DNA from: Boswellia sacra | Lineage: Eukaryota > Streptophyta > Magnoliopsida > Sapindales > Burseraceae | Length of the DNA stretch: 64,000 nucleotides | Reading direction: 5' to 3' | Assembly: GCA_013180625.2 (NCBI GenBank) | Contig: SNVD02009699.1 | Location: 62,001-126,000 of the forward strand | In this document: positions 11,852-25,800 of the stretch, in pieces | Layout: the number at the start of each line of letters is the position of its first letter | Numbering within the stretch: position 1 is the stretch's first letter | Translations under genes and position numbers: made by a program | Notes under the pieces: generated by a model | What the model was told of the DNA's origin: nothing | The model's database searches: none | What the model saw: the letters and a program-made list of their open reading frames with translations, nothing else

Positions 11852-12109
11852 TTTTAAAGAAATACATCTTATATGCGGTGCGCCGGGTAATAATATTAGT
11901 TTACTTGGGTTTTATGATATGGTAATTTCTGACATAATTTACACTATTATAATTTTTATTAATATTATATACCTGTATTCGTGTTAATTTAGTTATCCAA
12001 TAGAAAGGTTCTTTTTTTTTTCCATGGCCCTCAATTCTGAATTTTCTGTTTCATTTTTTGATTTGATAGATTATTATTTAATCATTCTTATTTTATGCAA
12101 GTTTTTGAG
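11852..12109. other. AT-rich spacer between Mutator-type elements
   Basis: Nothing recognisable; it separates the right end of the Mutator-like element at 11851 from the target duplication of the next MITE. Confidence 0.4.
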
Positions 12110-12118
12110 TATTTTGTT

Positions 12119-12519
12119 GGGATAATTCTAATTTGTCACCTGAAATTAGATGTAAAGAAATTGAGGATCTCAGTTTTCTGAAACCTAAATTTACCCCCTG
12201 AGGTTACTGTAGTACCGTTAGATTTAACGGAAAATATATTAAATAGTAACTTAACGATTTACAAACTATTTAGAAAAGTGTATTATAGTCTATTTTACTG
12301 CTTATTAGCGTTAAATTATTATTTAATATATTTTTTGTTAAATCTAATATTAACATTAAGTTATTATTTAATATATTTTCCGTTAAATCTAACGGTTTAA
12401 TACATTTTTCGTTAAATCTAACGGTGCTACAGTAACCTCAGGGGTAATCTTAGGTTTCAAAAAACTGAGGTCCTTATTTTTTTTTAGCCTAACCTCATGG
12501 GGCAAATTAGAATTATCCC
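12119..12519. mobile_element. Mutator-type MITE, perfect 9-bp TSD
   Basis: A 401-bp element bounded by GGGATAATTCTAATTTG at left and its reverse complement at right. The TIRs run about 125 bp each and include GAGGTTACTGTAG and CCGTTAGATTTAACG. The target duplication TATTTTGTT is identical at 12110-12118 and 12520-12528. A 9-bp duplication plus long TIRs points to the Mutator superfamily. It is non-coding and lies 1.3 kb upstream of the kinase-like gene's start codon. Confidence 0.9.
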
Positions 12520-12528
12520 TATTTTGTT

Positions 12529-13430
12529 AGTTATCATTAAGATAACTAATATACATTATAATAGTCTAATTTATTATGTCATAAATAGATAATAAATTGT
12601 CACAACATTTTATGCTGATGAGTTTGCACGATTTAATATCCTAAAATTAACAGCTAACTAGAGATTTTTATGAGAGACTTGCAAATATAAAAACTATGAT
12701 TAGTATTATAACTATTAAAATCTTAAGTAAATATAAAAAAAGTCAATTCCGGTTAATTTTAGAAATGGCTAAATTTTATTTTGTATTATCTCACAAAATA
12801 TTAAGATATCAAATTAATTTGTTAAGTAGTTTGACAATGCAAGATACAAGGTACAAATATTTAATAAGATTTAAGTAGTTGAGAGATGTTAAAAGTTTTT
12901 CAGATAAAATGTAGAACTATAAAGTCTTTCACTTATATTTAGAAAATTGAGGTATGTTGATAATTGACAGCTTAAGAGTAGGTGTTCAGGAGAATGTTGT
13001 TGTCACGAAGAATTTGTCAGGGGAAACAGAAAAAAAAAAAAACCCCAAGTCATGGGGTCTTATTAAAAATTAAGTACCTTAACGAAATTTACAAAATTTT
13101 GATCTTATAATTTATTTTGAGGCTATCAGTTCGATAGTTTTTAATTTTTACTGCTGAGTGTCTGAGAAGTTGACAGTTATCAAGAGGTCGAGCCTTAGGG
13201 TCTGTGTCCAAGTGGAATGTCATGACTGCAAATTTAGATATAAAATTTATACACAAAATTAAAGTATTATACGATTTATAATATTTATTATGTTGATAAT
13301 TAATATTAATTTTTTTATTAATTTGATGTCATCTTAATTATATATATAAATTTTATAAATACGATATTACTGTAGAGGCTAACTCTGTAATAAATACATA
13401 AAAACAGCAGTTATTGGTCTATGAACGAAT
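12529..13430. other. intergenic upstream of the kinase-like gene
   Basis: AT-rich with no gene visible. A small hairpin ACCCCA..TGGGGT occurs near 13041-13056. Confidence 0.4.
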
Positions 13431-13434
13431 ATTA

Positions 13435-13804
13435 CACGTGGTTACTATATATAAATTTTTAATTAATAACTTCGTAATATTGGAAAGATTATATAATTTA
13501 ATTGTTTAACTTTCTTAGCTAATTCTGGTATAAAAATTCTTAAATTAAAAGAGAAAGAGGAAAAAAAAAAAAAGAAGCGGGAGAAGTATACACGCAAGCA
13601 ATGAAGTGTAGGGGAATGGGGAATAAAGTAGAACGAGGAAGCAAGCCAAAGCCAAAGTCTAAGCCAAGCCCAGACCCAGAAGATTCTCTCCATCATCTCC
13701 CATTCATTGGAGATTCTTTTGACAAGTAACAGGTCTGGTATTGGTTCAATTTCGTCTCAATTCTCTGTTCAACACTTCACTTCAAAAATTTCCACTCAAC
13801 CGAA
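13435..13804 (+). promoter_or_regulatory. candidate promoter and 5' UTR of the kinase-like gene
   Basis: A G-box core CACGTG (13435-13440) lies just before a TATA-like TATATATAAA (13446-13455). The following 350 bp include a purine run and a CT-rich stretch before the ATG at 13805. The transcription start is not determinable here. This is a positional inference. Confidence 0.35.
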
Positions 13805-16800
13805 ATGGACGATGGAGTTGTTCAGCGAGTGTTTCAAGAACGAGGAAGAGATTATTTCCAGCAACAACCCTCCACTTCCACCTCTTCTCCTTCTATCCTC
13901 CAATCCCTCCCTCTGCACGTGGTTCGTACTTTTTCTTGTTTTTATTAGTCTTTGTGTTTCTGGGTTTTGTTGCCCACTTTATGTTTGTTATTATTCCTGT
14001 TTCACCTTATCATCACATTTTTCCGTATGGAATTCTGGGTCTTTTTGTTTTGTTTTGGGAATTAATTTTTGTATTTTCATTTTGTATTGATTTATTTTTT
14101 TGGAAGTTTTAAATTGGGTTGTTGCGAAATTTGGGAGCCAATATTGGTTTCTGGGTACTTTCCGTTTAGTCTTTTGCTTTATAAATTAGTTTTGTTGAAT
14201 TGCCAAACTATTTTGACTGATCGAAATTGGGTTTGAATTGTTTATGTTTGTTTGTTTGTTTTGGAGTCCTGTAATTGATGCTTTGATTTTATGCATTTGC
14301 TGTCTTGAATCGATATAGAGTTATTTACAATATGAAACAATTTGTGAGGGGTTACAGATGTCTAATTCGGTTTTGTGGATTATGATAATTAGTGCTGTTG
14401 GTTGATTGAGCTTTAACAAAGCGTCTGGGCGGGCGTGCAAGCATGTGATGTGTTCTAGTTTGTACTTTTCTTTCCCTGGCGCTGCTTTGCGTGTAAAGTA
14501 TCAAAAATTTTCTTTTTGTATATATATATAGGTTAAAGGGATGGGAAAATTTAGCAAATTTGATCCTGCTTGTGTATCATGAAACAGCTCCTTCAGTTTT
14601 GATCCAAGTCTTAGCCCCAGACCATATTGAACGTTATCATTTTCCTTTTCTTAAATGTTCTTTTCAAGAAGTTAAACTATTGGTAGAGTTGTAAACTTTT
14701 GATATGCTGAGTTTTTATTGGTTGAATTCCTCAATGATGTGTATGGATTCTTGATACTACCTCATCTGTAATTCCTCCATTTTCAGAACCTGGGTTCTCT
14801 GGTGCACTTGATTGCTTTTAAATTGTGTTTTATATTGTGCCCATGGTCTGAATGTTCATGAACAAAGTTCTCATTATTATTATTATTATTATTATTTTAT
14901 TTTGACATTTTATGAAGAATTCTCATTGTTGCTTGGGTTGGAAATGATGCAGACTTTTGATCATGGGTATTATTTGTTAATAAAATCTATTCAAGAGCTT
15001 AGAGAGAAAAAGAAGGGTCTTGTTACGGTTGGCATTGGTGGTCCGAGCGGTTCGGGTAAAACAAGGTATACAAGGTTTATGATTGTGTTTAATTATTTTA
15101 AATTTCTTGAATTTAGGAGGAAAATTTGGGAAACAAAAGCACGTACTTTTTCCTCTCTTTTATAAATTTGGTTTGTTTTGTTTGTTTGATGGCTCTCAAA
15201 GCTTAGCAGAGAAGGTAGATTCTGTAATTGGTTGTACTGTTATATCAATGGAGAATTATCGGATTGGAGTTGATGAGGGGAACGATTTGGCATCCATGGA
15301 TTTTGATGCATTAGTGCAAAATCTAGAGGTTTATATCTACTTCTATCTCTTTATCATGGCTTGAGTCTTTATACTTACTGGATTTTGAAATTTCCAAACT
15401 CTATTGGAAGTCCCTTTAAAATCTTTGCAGTGTCTCAAATGGTTTCGAGTGATTTTTTCACCTCTGGAGTTTGTAATTTTAGAAGTTGTTTGATTTGGCC
15501 AGAGTTAAGTTTTAGTACTTAATGCTCATATTTGAATTTTGGCCTTTGTCTGGTAAAAATCTATAACGATCAGCATCCTTTTGCATTATAATTTGCTGCG
15601 ATGTTTTGTCGCACTTCAATCTGTGTAAGGTTGGTCTTTGTTTAGTATCATGAAGCGGCCTCTCTGTTGATAATAGGATTTGACAAACGGTAAAGATACT
15701 CTGATACCGGTGTTTGATTTCCAACAAAAGAAACGCATTGGTTCAAAAGTTATAAAGAGTGCTTCATCTGGGGTGGTATGCAATCGTAATGTAAATACAC
15801 TATGATTAACTGCTGCTGCTATGGATTTCTGTTCTTCTAATACTTGTTTCATAGGTAATAGTTGATGGTGCCTATGCTCTGCATGCAAGATTACGCTCTG
15901 TGCTAGATATTCGGGTTGCAGTGGTAATTTTCTGATCCTAAGGAGTTACAATGGTTTGGTTTAGGTTTTGTTGAGCAATCAGTTGTTTCTTAAACTCTCA
16001 AAAATGATTCATAAATATGTTTGGTTTATCAGGTTGGGGGTGTTCATTTTAGTCTTCTCTCCAAAGTTCAATATGACATTGGAGATTCTTGTTCATTGGA
16101 TTACCTTATTGATAGTATTTTCCCATTATTTAGACAGCATATTGAGCCAGATCTTCATCATGCACAGGTTTTTGTTTCATGTTCTTGCTTCTTAAGTTTT
16201 AACTGCCTTTATGTATTCTCTATTCAATTCAATGATTTATGTTGCAGATTAGGATAAACAACAGCTTTGTTTCATCATTTAGAGAAGCAATTTACAAGCT
16301 AAAATGCAGAAGTGAGGTCAGTACTTATTCCTTAGCTTAGTGTTAATAAATAACTTTGCATACTTCTGTAAGTAGAAACTGAATCTTCTTTTATCTATCA
16401 TAGATTAGACTTTCATTTCTCTGATGTTTCAGTTTCCACACAAGTTTGGCTTTGTGCTCTTTGTCCTGCATGTGTCCTAGTAAGATGTCAGCTGCTGTTG
16501 TACTATTTGAAAACCCTAATTTAATGAAGTTGGACACCTGCTCTATATTGTGAGGTTGTAACATGCTTCAAAGATTCATCTGTATGATTTCGTACAACTT
16601 TTGTCCCCTAAAATGCAGTTTTTTTATTTTTATTTTTTATAAGAAGAAAAAAAATATAGTGTTGGACTGAGCACCTTAGTTTTAACTTGAAATTTTTTCT
16701 TAAATTGTTTGTGTATTACTCATCATGTTACATCATTATGAAATTATGATACTACGTGTCCCAGTACATATCAAAAATGTATTATACGCTACTGATATCT

Positions 16801-19800
16801 TATAAAAAAAATTTATTCAGAGGCGGAGACAGCATGACATATTAATTTCATACTGATGTGATTGAATTTGTTGTATTAGAAGCTAATTTTTTACGTTCGG
16901 CTCTTATCTATAAGCTTAGACTTTTGGTCAGTTGGCTTTTCAAAATGGTATCAAAGCCAAATTGATATAATAGTCACATGTTAGAATGCTCTAATGTTAA
17001 TTATAATATAATTAATTATTTATATTTAGCCCAATTGTAATACCCCCATGATGCTGAGATTTGGTCCACGTGCTAGTATATGTGAGGCACTTGTGCATTA
17101 CCTAGGAGCTTAAGCGTTTAGATCGAAATGGTTTATTAACAAGACAAAATTAATTTAACCAAAACTAATCGTAAAAGTCACAACTAAAGATGACCTACTG
17201 ATAAATCTCGGATGGAAGTCTATAAAGTGAACTTTATGGAATTGCTTGGATGTGAAATTAATGCATTAAAGTTTAGTGACCATTACATTTCATAGAAGCT
17301 CCTTGTTTTCTTGAAGCATTTGAACTTGCTGAATCTTGTTTATGCATGTTTCTATGGGGTGTGGAATAGGGTGTAGGATGTTAAATATATGGGCTGCAAC
17401 TTATGTAGTATTCTTTGTTCTAACTTGGGGCATTCATTATTTTGTTGCCTCAATAATAGTAGTGTTGTTGCATGTTGCAGTGGGAATAAAACAATTTATT
17501 TGTAGTAATCATTGTGATGATTTCCATTTTCTATGACCTTGTGGTTTTCTTCTTGTCATTTTTACTTCTCACTCTAGTGGTGTATTAGGACTCAGCTGTG
17601 TGCACTCAATGTCCAATTCCAAATATTATTAGGCTTCTTTGAAGCTTTTTTATGTCGAATACTTTATTGCTCATTGCCTCCATATATTCCTTCCGTGGAA
17701 ATAAGTAGTTCATTATTGGATGCATTCATCACATTCACCTTTTAATTAAATCATTACTGAATTGGTGGATTGTTATGTAGGCATCAGCTGGACATCCTGC
17801 TTTTGCCTTTCCTGGAAATGAAGTAAAAACAGATAAGTAAGTGATTATTTGTAGCTCTAAACCCATATTGTCTTTGAATTCAAGAAGACCAATACTTCTG
17901 AGCCTTGGTTAAAAATGACACCTTGTTTTCAGTTGTATTGAGATGTACCTGAGGCCACCATCAGCTAGTGAAGAAGCAAGAATAAATGATTGGATTAAGA
18001 TGCGGCAATCTGGTATTAGATATTATCTATCCCTTGGAGACCAGAGGATTGTTGACAAAAACTTCATTATCAGGCCAAAAGCTGAGTTTGAGGTTAGTCA
18101 TCTCTTCCCAGTTGACGTGTCTGGCATTATAAATTGTCATCATAGCAACATCACTGCTTTTGTTTTGTTTTGTTTTTTGTTTTTTGTTTTTTTTTCCTGA
18201 ACTTAATCTGTGGTGCTATTACCATTTCATGTATGATTTTTATTTTTATTTTCTTTAGAGTAAACAAAGATATTTTTATTATAAAAGAGAAGTGTAATAC
18301 AAAAGAGAACAAGCTGTGCACATAAATACTAAACTAATGGATCATAAAAATGTCAAAACAATGAAGGTTGAACAACTCAAGACGAGAATTTATGGATAGG
18401 GAAAACTAGAGCCAACTGCTAAAGTTAGCCTATAACTCCTTTCCAATTTAAGTGTACAAAGAAAAAAAGGTATCCTGAAAAGTTTTGAGACCGAAGCATA
18501 AAGAGAAGTTAGAAGATGAATTTTGTATTATCAAATATTAATATCTTTCTCATAACTATCTTTAAAATTTTTATATTTCTTTTTTGTCTAATCATCTATA
18601 AAGTAGCCAAAACAGAAAAATTCCATGAGGTTTTTGCCTTATCTTCTTATCAAAGCCATAGAAGTTTTTTAAAAATAATCACAAGTAGCTGGAATAACTC
18701 ACTTAGTGTTAGCTGTCTGAAGAAGTTTAAATCATAGATTTGGAGTAAAATTGCAGTGCAAGAAAATGTGAACCGCACATTTTTCCTAGAGAGATGATCT
18801 AGGCTAAAATTTGGACTCTACAAGGCCTTTTAGCATCTCAGATCATACCTGGGGGGTGTTGGGTGTATAAGTACCAGTTTGAAACATGCTTTAATTACAT
18901 CTCTAGTTTTGATTTTAACTGGAGAGGTGATGTAGGCTAAAATTTGAACTTTACAAGGCCCTTTAGCTTCCCAGATCATATGGGAAGGTGAAAAAGACTA
19001 AGACATGAGCCCTGCATTTTTCCTGATCATGTATGTTTATCGTACTGTTTAAGCTAATTTATTTGTTTTAGATGTGCTAACTCTTATAGCATGACTCTAT
19101 ATAAAATCTTGCTGTTGGAAATCTTAATTAAATGATCATTTCCCATTAAGCAATGTCTGCAACCCTTTTTCATTGCCTATGAAGCAATCCCTGATTTCTG
19201 ATATTTGCTGCATTTTTTAATAAATAGTGTCGGCAAACCTTTTCTTGCAAACCTTTTCTATGTCAGATATATGCAATCATTTGTTATAATTTAATATAAA
19301 ATATGATAGTTTTATAAGGCTGTAGGCTTAGATGATCTGTTGACCTGTTTAATCATGTAATATTGGAGCAGGTTGGACGGACGACGCTTGGTGGGTTGCT
19401 TGATTTGGGGTACAATGTTGTTGTTAGTTATAAACGCGAATCTACATCGATTATTGTTGGCAATCTTTCCTTGTCACTTGAAACTATTGGTACTCTTGGA
19501 GAGTCATTCATGGTGCTGAGGGGCGCAGATAGGAAAGTATGACTTGTTTCTCTTGCATAAGTTAACATTAGGATTTTCTGGTTTTCTTATATGTTTGCCA
19601 AGAGATGATACTGATGGTGCTAACTGATGATTGCAGATGCTTATTGAAAATTTGATTATTTAATTAAGCGAGCTCTTCATTAAAAGCTTAGCCTTTTCTC
19701 CAAAAATGTGTTGTTTATTTTTGTTTACTTGCACATGAAACTGATTTCAACCCTCAGTTTGAGGCTCTTTTCACTGACAAACCAACTTCAAGCAACACAC

Positions 19801-22800
19801 AGCTTTGCTTGAATAGGCTTGTTAATCAGTAGTGTGGTTGCCCCTACACTCGTTATCCCCTTTTGTGGTTAAAATTGTAAAAAGTCTTGATGCTGCTAAG
19901 AATTTGGCTAATGTCACTTCATTTGTAAATCGACATTATTATGAATTTTAGTTTACATGTGTAATTGAGAGCATACTTCACATGGATATGTTTGACACAT
20001 TGAAAATATTAAGTCCACTATTTTTTAGTATGTTGGTTACTGAATAAGACCAATCACTCAGTTTCATTAAGCCGAGCCAAGATTTGAGCAAGTTGTTAGG
20101 TGGTCAATTGAGTCTTGAGCAAAGTTGGCGAGGAAACTGTATATGGGAAGAGTATGTCAGTCTAGTATATAAAGGTCCTAATAATAATGAAAAAAGAATA
20201 AAATAGAGAGACAATGAATGAAGGTCACTCAGAGATCAGACTCATATGTTCTGGAAATGTCTTCTCATCATTTGATCATCTGAGAGGCTGAAAAGGAAAA
20301 CTGGTTTGAGTTTCAATACTTTACCTGTTAATTCTCATTTAATTGCTCTCACTCTTTCTTTCTGTGGGTATTATGTGAACTTGTATTATGCGTTGAGCTC
20401 TTGTACTGGTCAAAAGAGTTGTGTTTTAAGAGGACAGAAATGTTACATATGAAAAGTCCTCAATCTCTCTGTCTTTGCACTTCCCTAAAAATCTCTTGGT
20501 AGAAAAAAAAAATTAATGAAAATGAACTTGTCAAACAATGGATAGTACCTCAATTTTTTGGATTCTTAATGTAAATGAGTGTTTAATTGACGACTGTTGT
20601 GGATGGATATGATTGTTCAAGTGTTTGATGTGCCTATTTTGAGTCAAAGTGTCCTACTTATCATAAGTGGTGGTGTATTACTGTGTTGCCTATATGATCA
20701 TCATGTCATTGTAAGTTCAAGCTGATATTTTACAAAATATTTCTCCTTTGTTACGTTTCTTTTGATATTATCCACATGTTTCCTAGAACTCAGATATGTA
20801 CTGTTCCATTCTTATGCAAAGCTTTGATCTTTGACGCTTTGGCTTTACTACTATTGCATAGACAGTTGGAGCAGAAGCATTGAGGATGGGCATTAATGGA
20901 CCATGGATTACAAAATCATATCTGGAAATGATTCTTGAGAGAAAAGGTTAGTAACTTGGTCTAACTTTCATTTAAAAATATCTTTCTCTATGCATTTGTT
21001 GTTCATTACTTGGTCTATTTGATGTCATTCAAGGTTATTGCTCTTTTCAACTAAGTTAACTCCACTTGTAGGTGTCCCACGCCTTAATACACCACCACTT
21101 TTGCCTAATCAATCTATTCCTAGTAGTCAAGAAAGAGTGATTGCTGCCCCGAAGCCAATCCGCACCACTCCAAACCCTGTTACTCGGCTTGAGGATCTAT
21201 CTCAGCCATGGACTCGATCCCCAACAAAATCCAAAATGGAACCTGTATTGGCAACCTGGCATTTTATCTCTTCAGATCCTTCACATGCTGATAGCACAGT
21301 CATAGGTATGTCTCCGCTTTCTGGAAAATCGACTGATTTGCTTTAAATGTAATTTTTATATAACTATGTCATTGGAGTATTGCTGTTGGATTTCATGTTT
21401 AGACTTCTCTCATGAAGCAACCACAGGTGCTTCCTCTTTCAGGGATACAATGAAGCTTGCTCCGATGCCTGATTCATATGACTTGGACCGAGGATTGCTT
21501 CTTTCTGTTCAAGCAATTCAGGTAAGGACTGTTCATAGGAAGTTGTATGGTAGAGGTTGCAATTAGAATATTGCTGTCATGTCTAGGAAGCTTTATAAAA
21601 TATTTTATGAGATTAAGTTTATTATGTGCTTTTGTTGTTTGTTTCAGGCATTGTTGGAGAATAAAGGTCTTCCAGTTATAGTTGGAATTGGTAATAGATA
21701 CTTTATTCTCTCTCTTTCATATCTCTGAGAGTGCATGTCAGCTAGGATGTAGTGATATCTGCTAGCTCATAAATATAAGTTCGTAGTCTTTGTCCATAGT
21801 AACTAGTTGAGAAACTATAATATGGTATATAATATGTGTTAATATCCGGATGCTAACTCCGATATGCCTGGTGGAGGTAGAATTATGCGCAATAAATTAT
21901 GAAAAACCATCCTTCTTTTAGCTTCTTGAATTAGAGGATTTAATTAACTTCTTTCAAAAAAAGAAGAAAAAGGGTCTGTCTCCGTTTTCTTTCTCTTCAA
22001 ATGGCTTCAAAAATGAGGAAACTCCACATCTCTTGCAAATTTTGTTGACATTCTTGGTAGTTAATTTGAATGGGAGCTAGTATTTCAGATGTTAGCTTTT
22101 CCATGGAGAACATAAGGTTCTGCGATACAATCGAATTTGCAAAAAATGACTTGATGTCTTTTTGTATTCCTGATGATATTCAACAATTTAAGTTCAGCTT
22201 CGTAAATTATATTTCAAACTGAAATTTGAACATCAAGTCTGTAACAGTTAAGAATCTGTGTGTAAAGCCACATCAATTCCAGCTGAAACAACTGAAATTA
22301 AAAAATTAAATAACATCTAATAAGATTTAAGTAGTGAGGAAAAATTAATTTCAAGAGAGTGAACTGATATGCTACTCTTTTTCGGCCACCTCACTTCCTT
22401 TCTTATTGGTTAGAGTAGTCAGAAAGTTGGAAAGAAAGCAAGACAATACCTGCATATACCGCTCTGATGAAGTGTATGTGCCACGAAGAGAGACTTCAAG
22501 ATGTCCTCACTTTGTAATAAAAAAGGACAGATTTTTGTCCTTAAAATTAGGGTCAAAGGCTATCAAGCATTCCATAGATTATATTTGGGTGATATTTTCT
22601 ACAACATTCTTCAATTTTATTATCGAGATTAGTTGCCTTGAAAAGAAAGAGTTGTTGAATATGACATTTGTTATAAGAGAAGTACTTTCACTTCACCTTA
22701 TTGTAGCTTCATGTTTTGTGTTGAAGCTAGCACGTATCTTAGTGGAATGCTTGTCCTCCCGTGTATAGCTTTTTTCTCGAATACAATTCTAATAGTTTCT

Positions 22801-25800
22801 TATTAAAAAAAAAAATGAAGCTTATACGTATCTCCAGAGCTGTGTCTGTTTCTTGAATATTATGATTTAAATAAAGGCTGCAAGATTAAAAAGATTAATT
22901 GTTAAGTTGTAACTCAACCAAAAAGCTTAACTAAAAATTAAGAGCACAAAATTATAATTTAAGCTCTTAATAGGCCCTTTCACAAGCACAATCAGAACTA
23001 CAAATATAATAAGCATAAACACAACAAAAAATACCTCTTCAATTCATTATAATGTGATCGGGAGGATTTGAACATAAGACCATTTTGTCAATTTGGCTTT
23101 GATACCATATTTAGTTACTATTCAACTTTAAAAGTTAAATCTAATTGGTAAGAGTGTAGCAATGGTATTTAAGCTCTTAACATTAATAACTTGTTAGATG
23201 GCTAAAAGATTTTCTACTCGAATATTGGAGTTATAAAATTTTTCTAAAAGAAAAAAAGGGGCAACAATTTTTTGACTTATTGTTATATCGTTTGCCAGAG
23301 TTTGTACTTATATAGCTTTCATTTTTTTTGAAGCTCTTACATTGTATTTTTTACTCTGTAATTTGGTGCTGACATTGCAGGAGGTCCAAGTGGATCTGGA
23401 AAAACTAGTCTGGCTCATAAAATGGCAAATATTGTTGGTTGTGAAGTAGTTTCCCTTGAAAGCTATTTTAAATCTGGGCAAGTAAAGGATTTTAAGTATG
23501 ACGACTTTAGCTCTCTTGATCTATCTTTGCTTTCAAAGGTACGGCACAAACAATTGTGTATATCATACTCGGTTGTTCTGCATATTAATATAAATAGTGA
23601 TCTTAGATAGAATTTTTCCCCCGACTATGATTCCATCACCTTGTCAAAATTTCGTGAACCATTGGAGTTTTTTGCTGATTGAGAAATGTTTCTTAAATTT
23701 ACAATTTTCTTTCCTTTAATTAATATCTTCACCAAAGAAATCTAATGGCAGTGATGGGTTCTTAATGGCAGTGATGGGTTCTCTGCTCTCAAATTTATTA
23801 TTTATTATGAAAGTAGAAATGCTTGTCATATTTTAGCAATAAGAATTGCGTATAAAATAGAACGCATACACCAAGCATTAATAGATGCTGCGTGGTTGTC
23901 AAACTCAAACATTTAATTGGATTGTTATTTTTGTCATTTATCTGCAGAATATTGGTGACTTAAGGAATGGTCGAAGAACAAAAGTACCTATATTTGACTT
24001 GGAGACTGGTGCTCGAAGTGGCTTCAAGGAACTTGAAGTTTCTGAAGATTGTGGTGTTGTATGTTATCATTTTATTCTATTGCTTCCAGAAGTAGCATTT
24101 CTGGACTTGTTTTCTTAATTATAATGTTCATGTCTAAAAGCCATGTTAACATAATTACCCAAGGCCTTAGAGGGGGAACAAGGAAGTAGTTATTCACGGT
24201 TTCTCCCTGAAAAAATTGGCTCAAGTATGATGTTAAATGAGATTCCTAATTCTGTAATTCTGGTATGCATATCATAATTGGGAGTTTTTTTTTTTTGGGG
24301 GCGGGGGGGGATTGTGAAGGGAGGGAGAGTAAAGGGTCCACTGTATCATATTTTCATTCAATTCCTTGAGGATGCTGTCAATAGGGCACCCAATTAGACA
24401 TGCTGTTTATTTCCATTAATCCTGGTCTAAATTAGCTATAAGGTGAGCTGCGGAGCCTTGGGCTTCAAACATCAGTATTGATGAATTCTTTGTTGGACTT
24501 TTCGGACGACCAATGAAGATGTGAAACGAGAAATCAGATGATATAGGCACTGCACAAAGTGGTTACAGTCCGTAGGTTAGAGAAGGAAGATAAGAGTGGT
24601 GGTCCAGCATGGTTTTGCTTCTCAATTGCAATAAAAAGAGAAGGATAAAGCTAAAAAGCCCTTTTATTGAATTGTAAATTCTCCTAAATTTACTAATATT
24701 GCTTAGTCTGATAAGTCCTAGATCTGGAGAACTCATATACAGCTTCTTAAAAAATAGTCTTCAAGTAAGACTTGAATGTTCTTCCTGAAGTAGATAAACC
24801 TTATAAATGGTGGTTCTTGTCGGATTAGTGATAAAAAATTAATATCATGCCCCTGTTTGACTCAAAAGTATCAATTAACTATGGATTCTGCATCAGCAAT
24901 CTTTTAACAATTTTTGAAATTCATGGTTTTCTTAGGCAAGTAATGGATGCTAGTTTTGATGTCACTTTGAATAATTATCTCTGGAACTAGAAAATGCAAT
25001 GAAAATTTAATTTTTAAGCTGTGAGAAGGCTTAGAATTTCCCTTTAGAAAATGGATGGCTCTCTATTTTGTAGTAAAATGTGGTTTGCAATCTGACCATA
25101 CTATAAGGGGAGTTAAGACCTGGATAATGATCGTTTGCCTAATACTTCTCTAACTTGTCTACAATCATACAGTATTTGACAGCACTGCAAGTGAATTCTT
25201 CTTGGATGTATATATTATGCTGGTTGACTTGGTCTTAAATAGTAAAACCTTTGAAATGTGATTTGTCCCATTTGATCAGGTTATTTTTGAAGGGGTCTAT
25301 GCCTTACATCCTGAAATCCGTAAATCACTTGATTTGTGGATTGCTGTGGTAAGGGGACCTTCTATTCCACCATGGTGGCTTCATTTTCTTATAATTTTTT
25401 TTCTTTTTAAATATTCTGGCTTTTTGAATTGTCATTAAAGTAATTCTATATATGAAAATCCAGGTTGGAGGTGTTCATTCTCATCTGATTTCTCGAGTTC
25501 AAAGGGACAAAAGTAGGGTGGGGTGTTTTATGTCCCAAAATGAGATCATGATGACAGTGTTTCCAATGTTCCAGCATCACATTGAACCTCATCTCGTCCA
25601 TGCACATGTTAGTATACTTCGAAATATCTGAAATTTTCTTTTATATTATTTTGTTTCCTTAAGCGTAATAAATACTTCATTGATTGCCATGGTTCCAGCG
25701 CATCTCTTGACATTTTGCCATTTTGTGTTGAGCTATATTATTAAGTATTCCTGTTTATTTTAAGTTTTGGATGAATATATTTAGGCCTGTTTCCTGTTCT

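Noticed and set aside
16951..16971. TGGTATCAAAGCC in intron 7, resembling a retroelement primer site (inverse motif at about 23092-23110)
   Set aside because: No LTR end next to either; similar to the Met-tRNA primer site but two mismatches, so I do not call an element.
22406..22768. 120-codon ORF in intron 14 of the kinase-like gene
   Set aside because: No domain, AT-rich composition like the surrounding intron, and no promoter or splice context.
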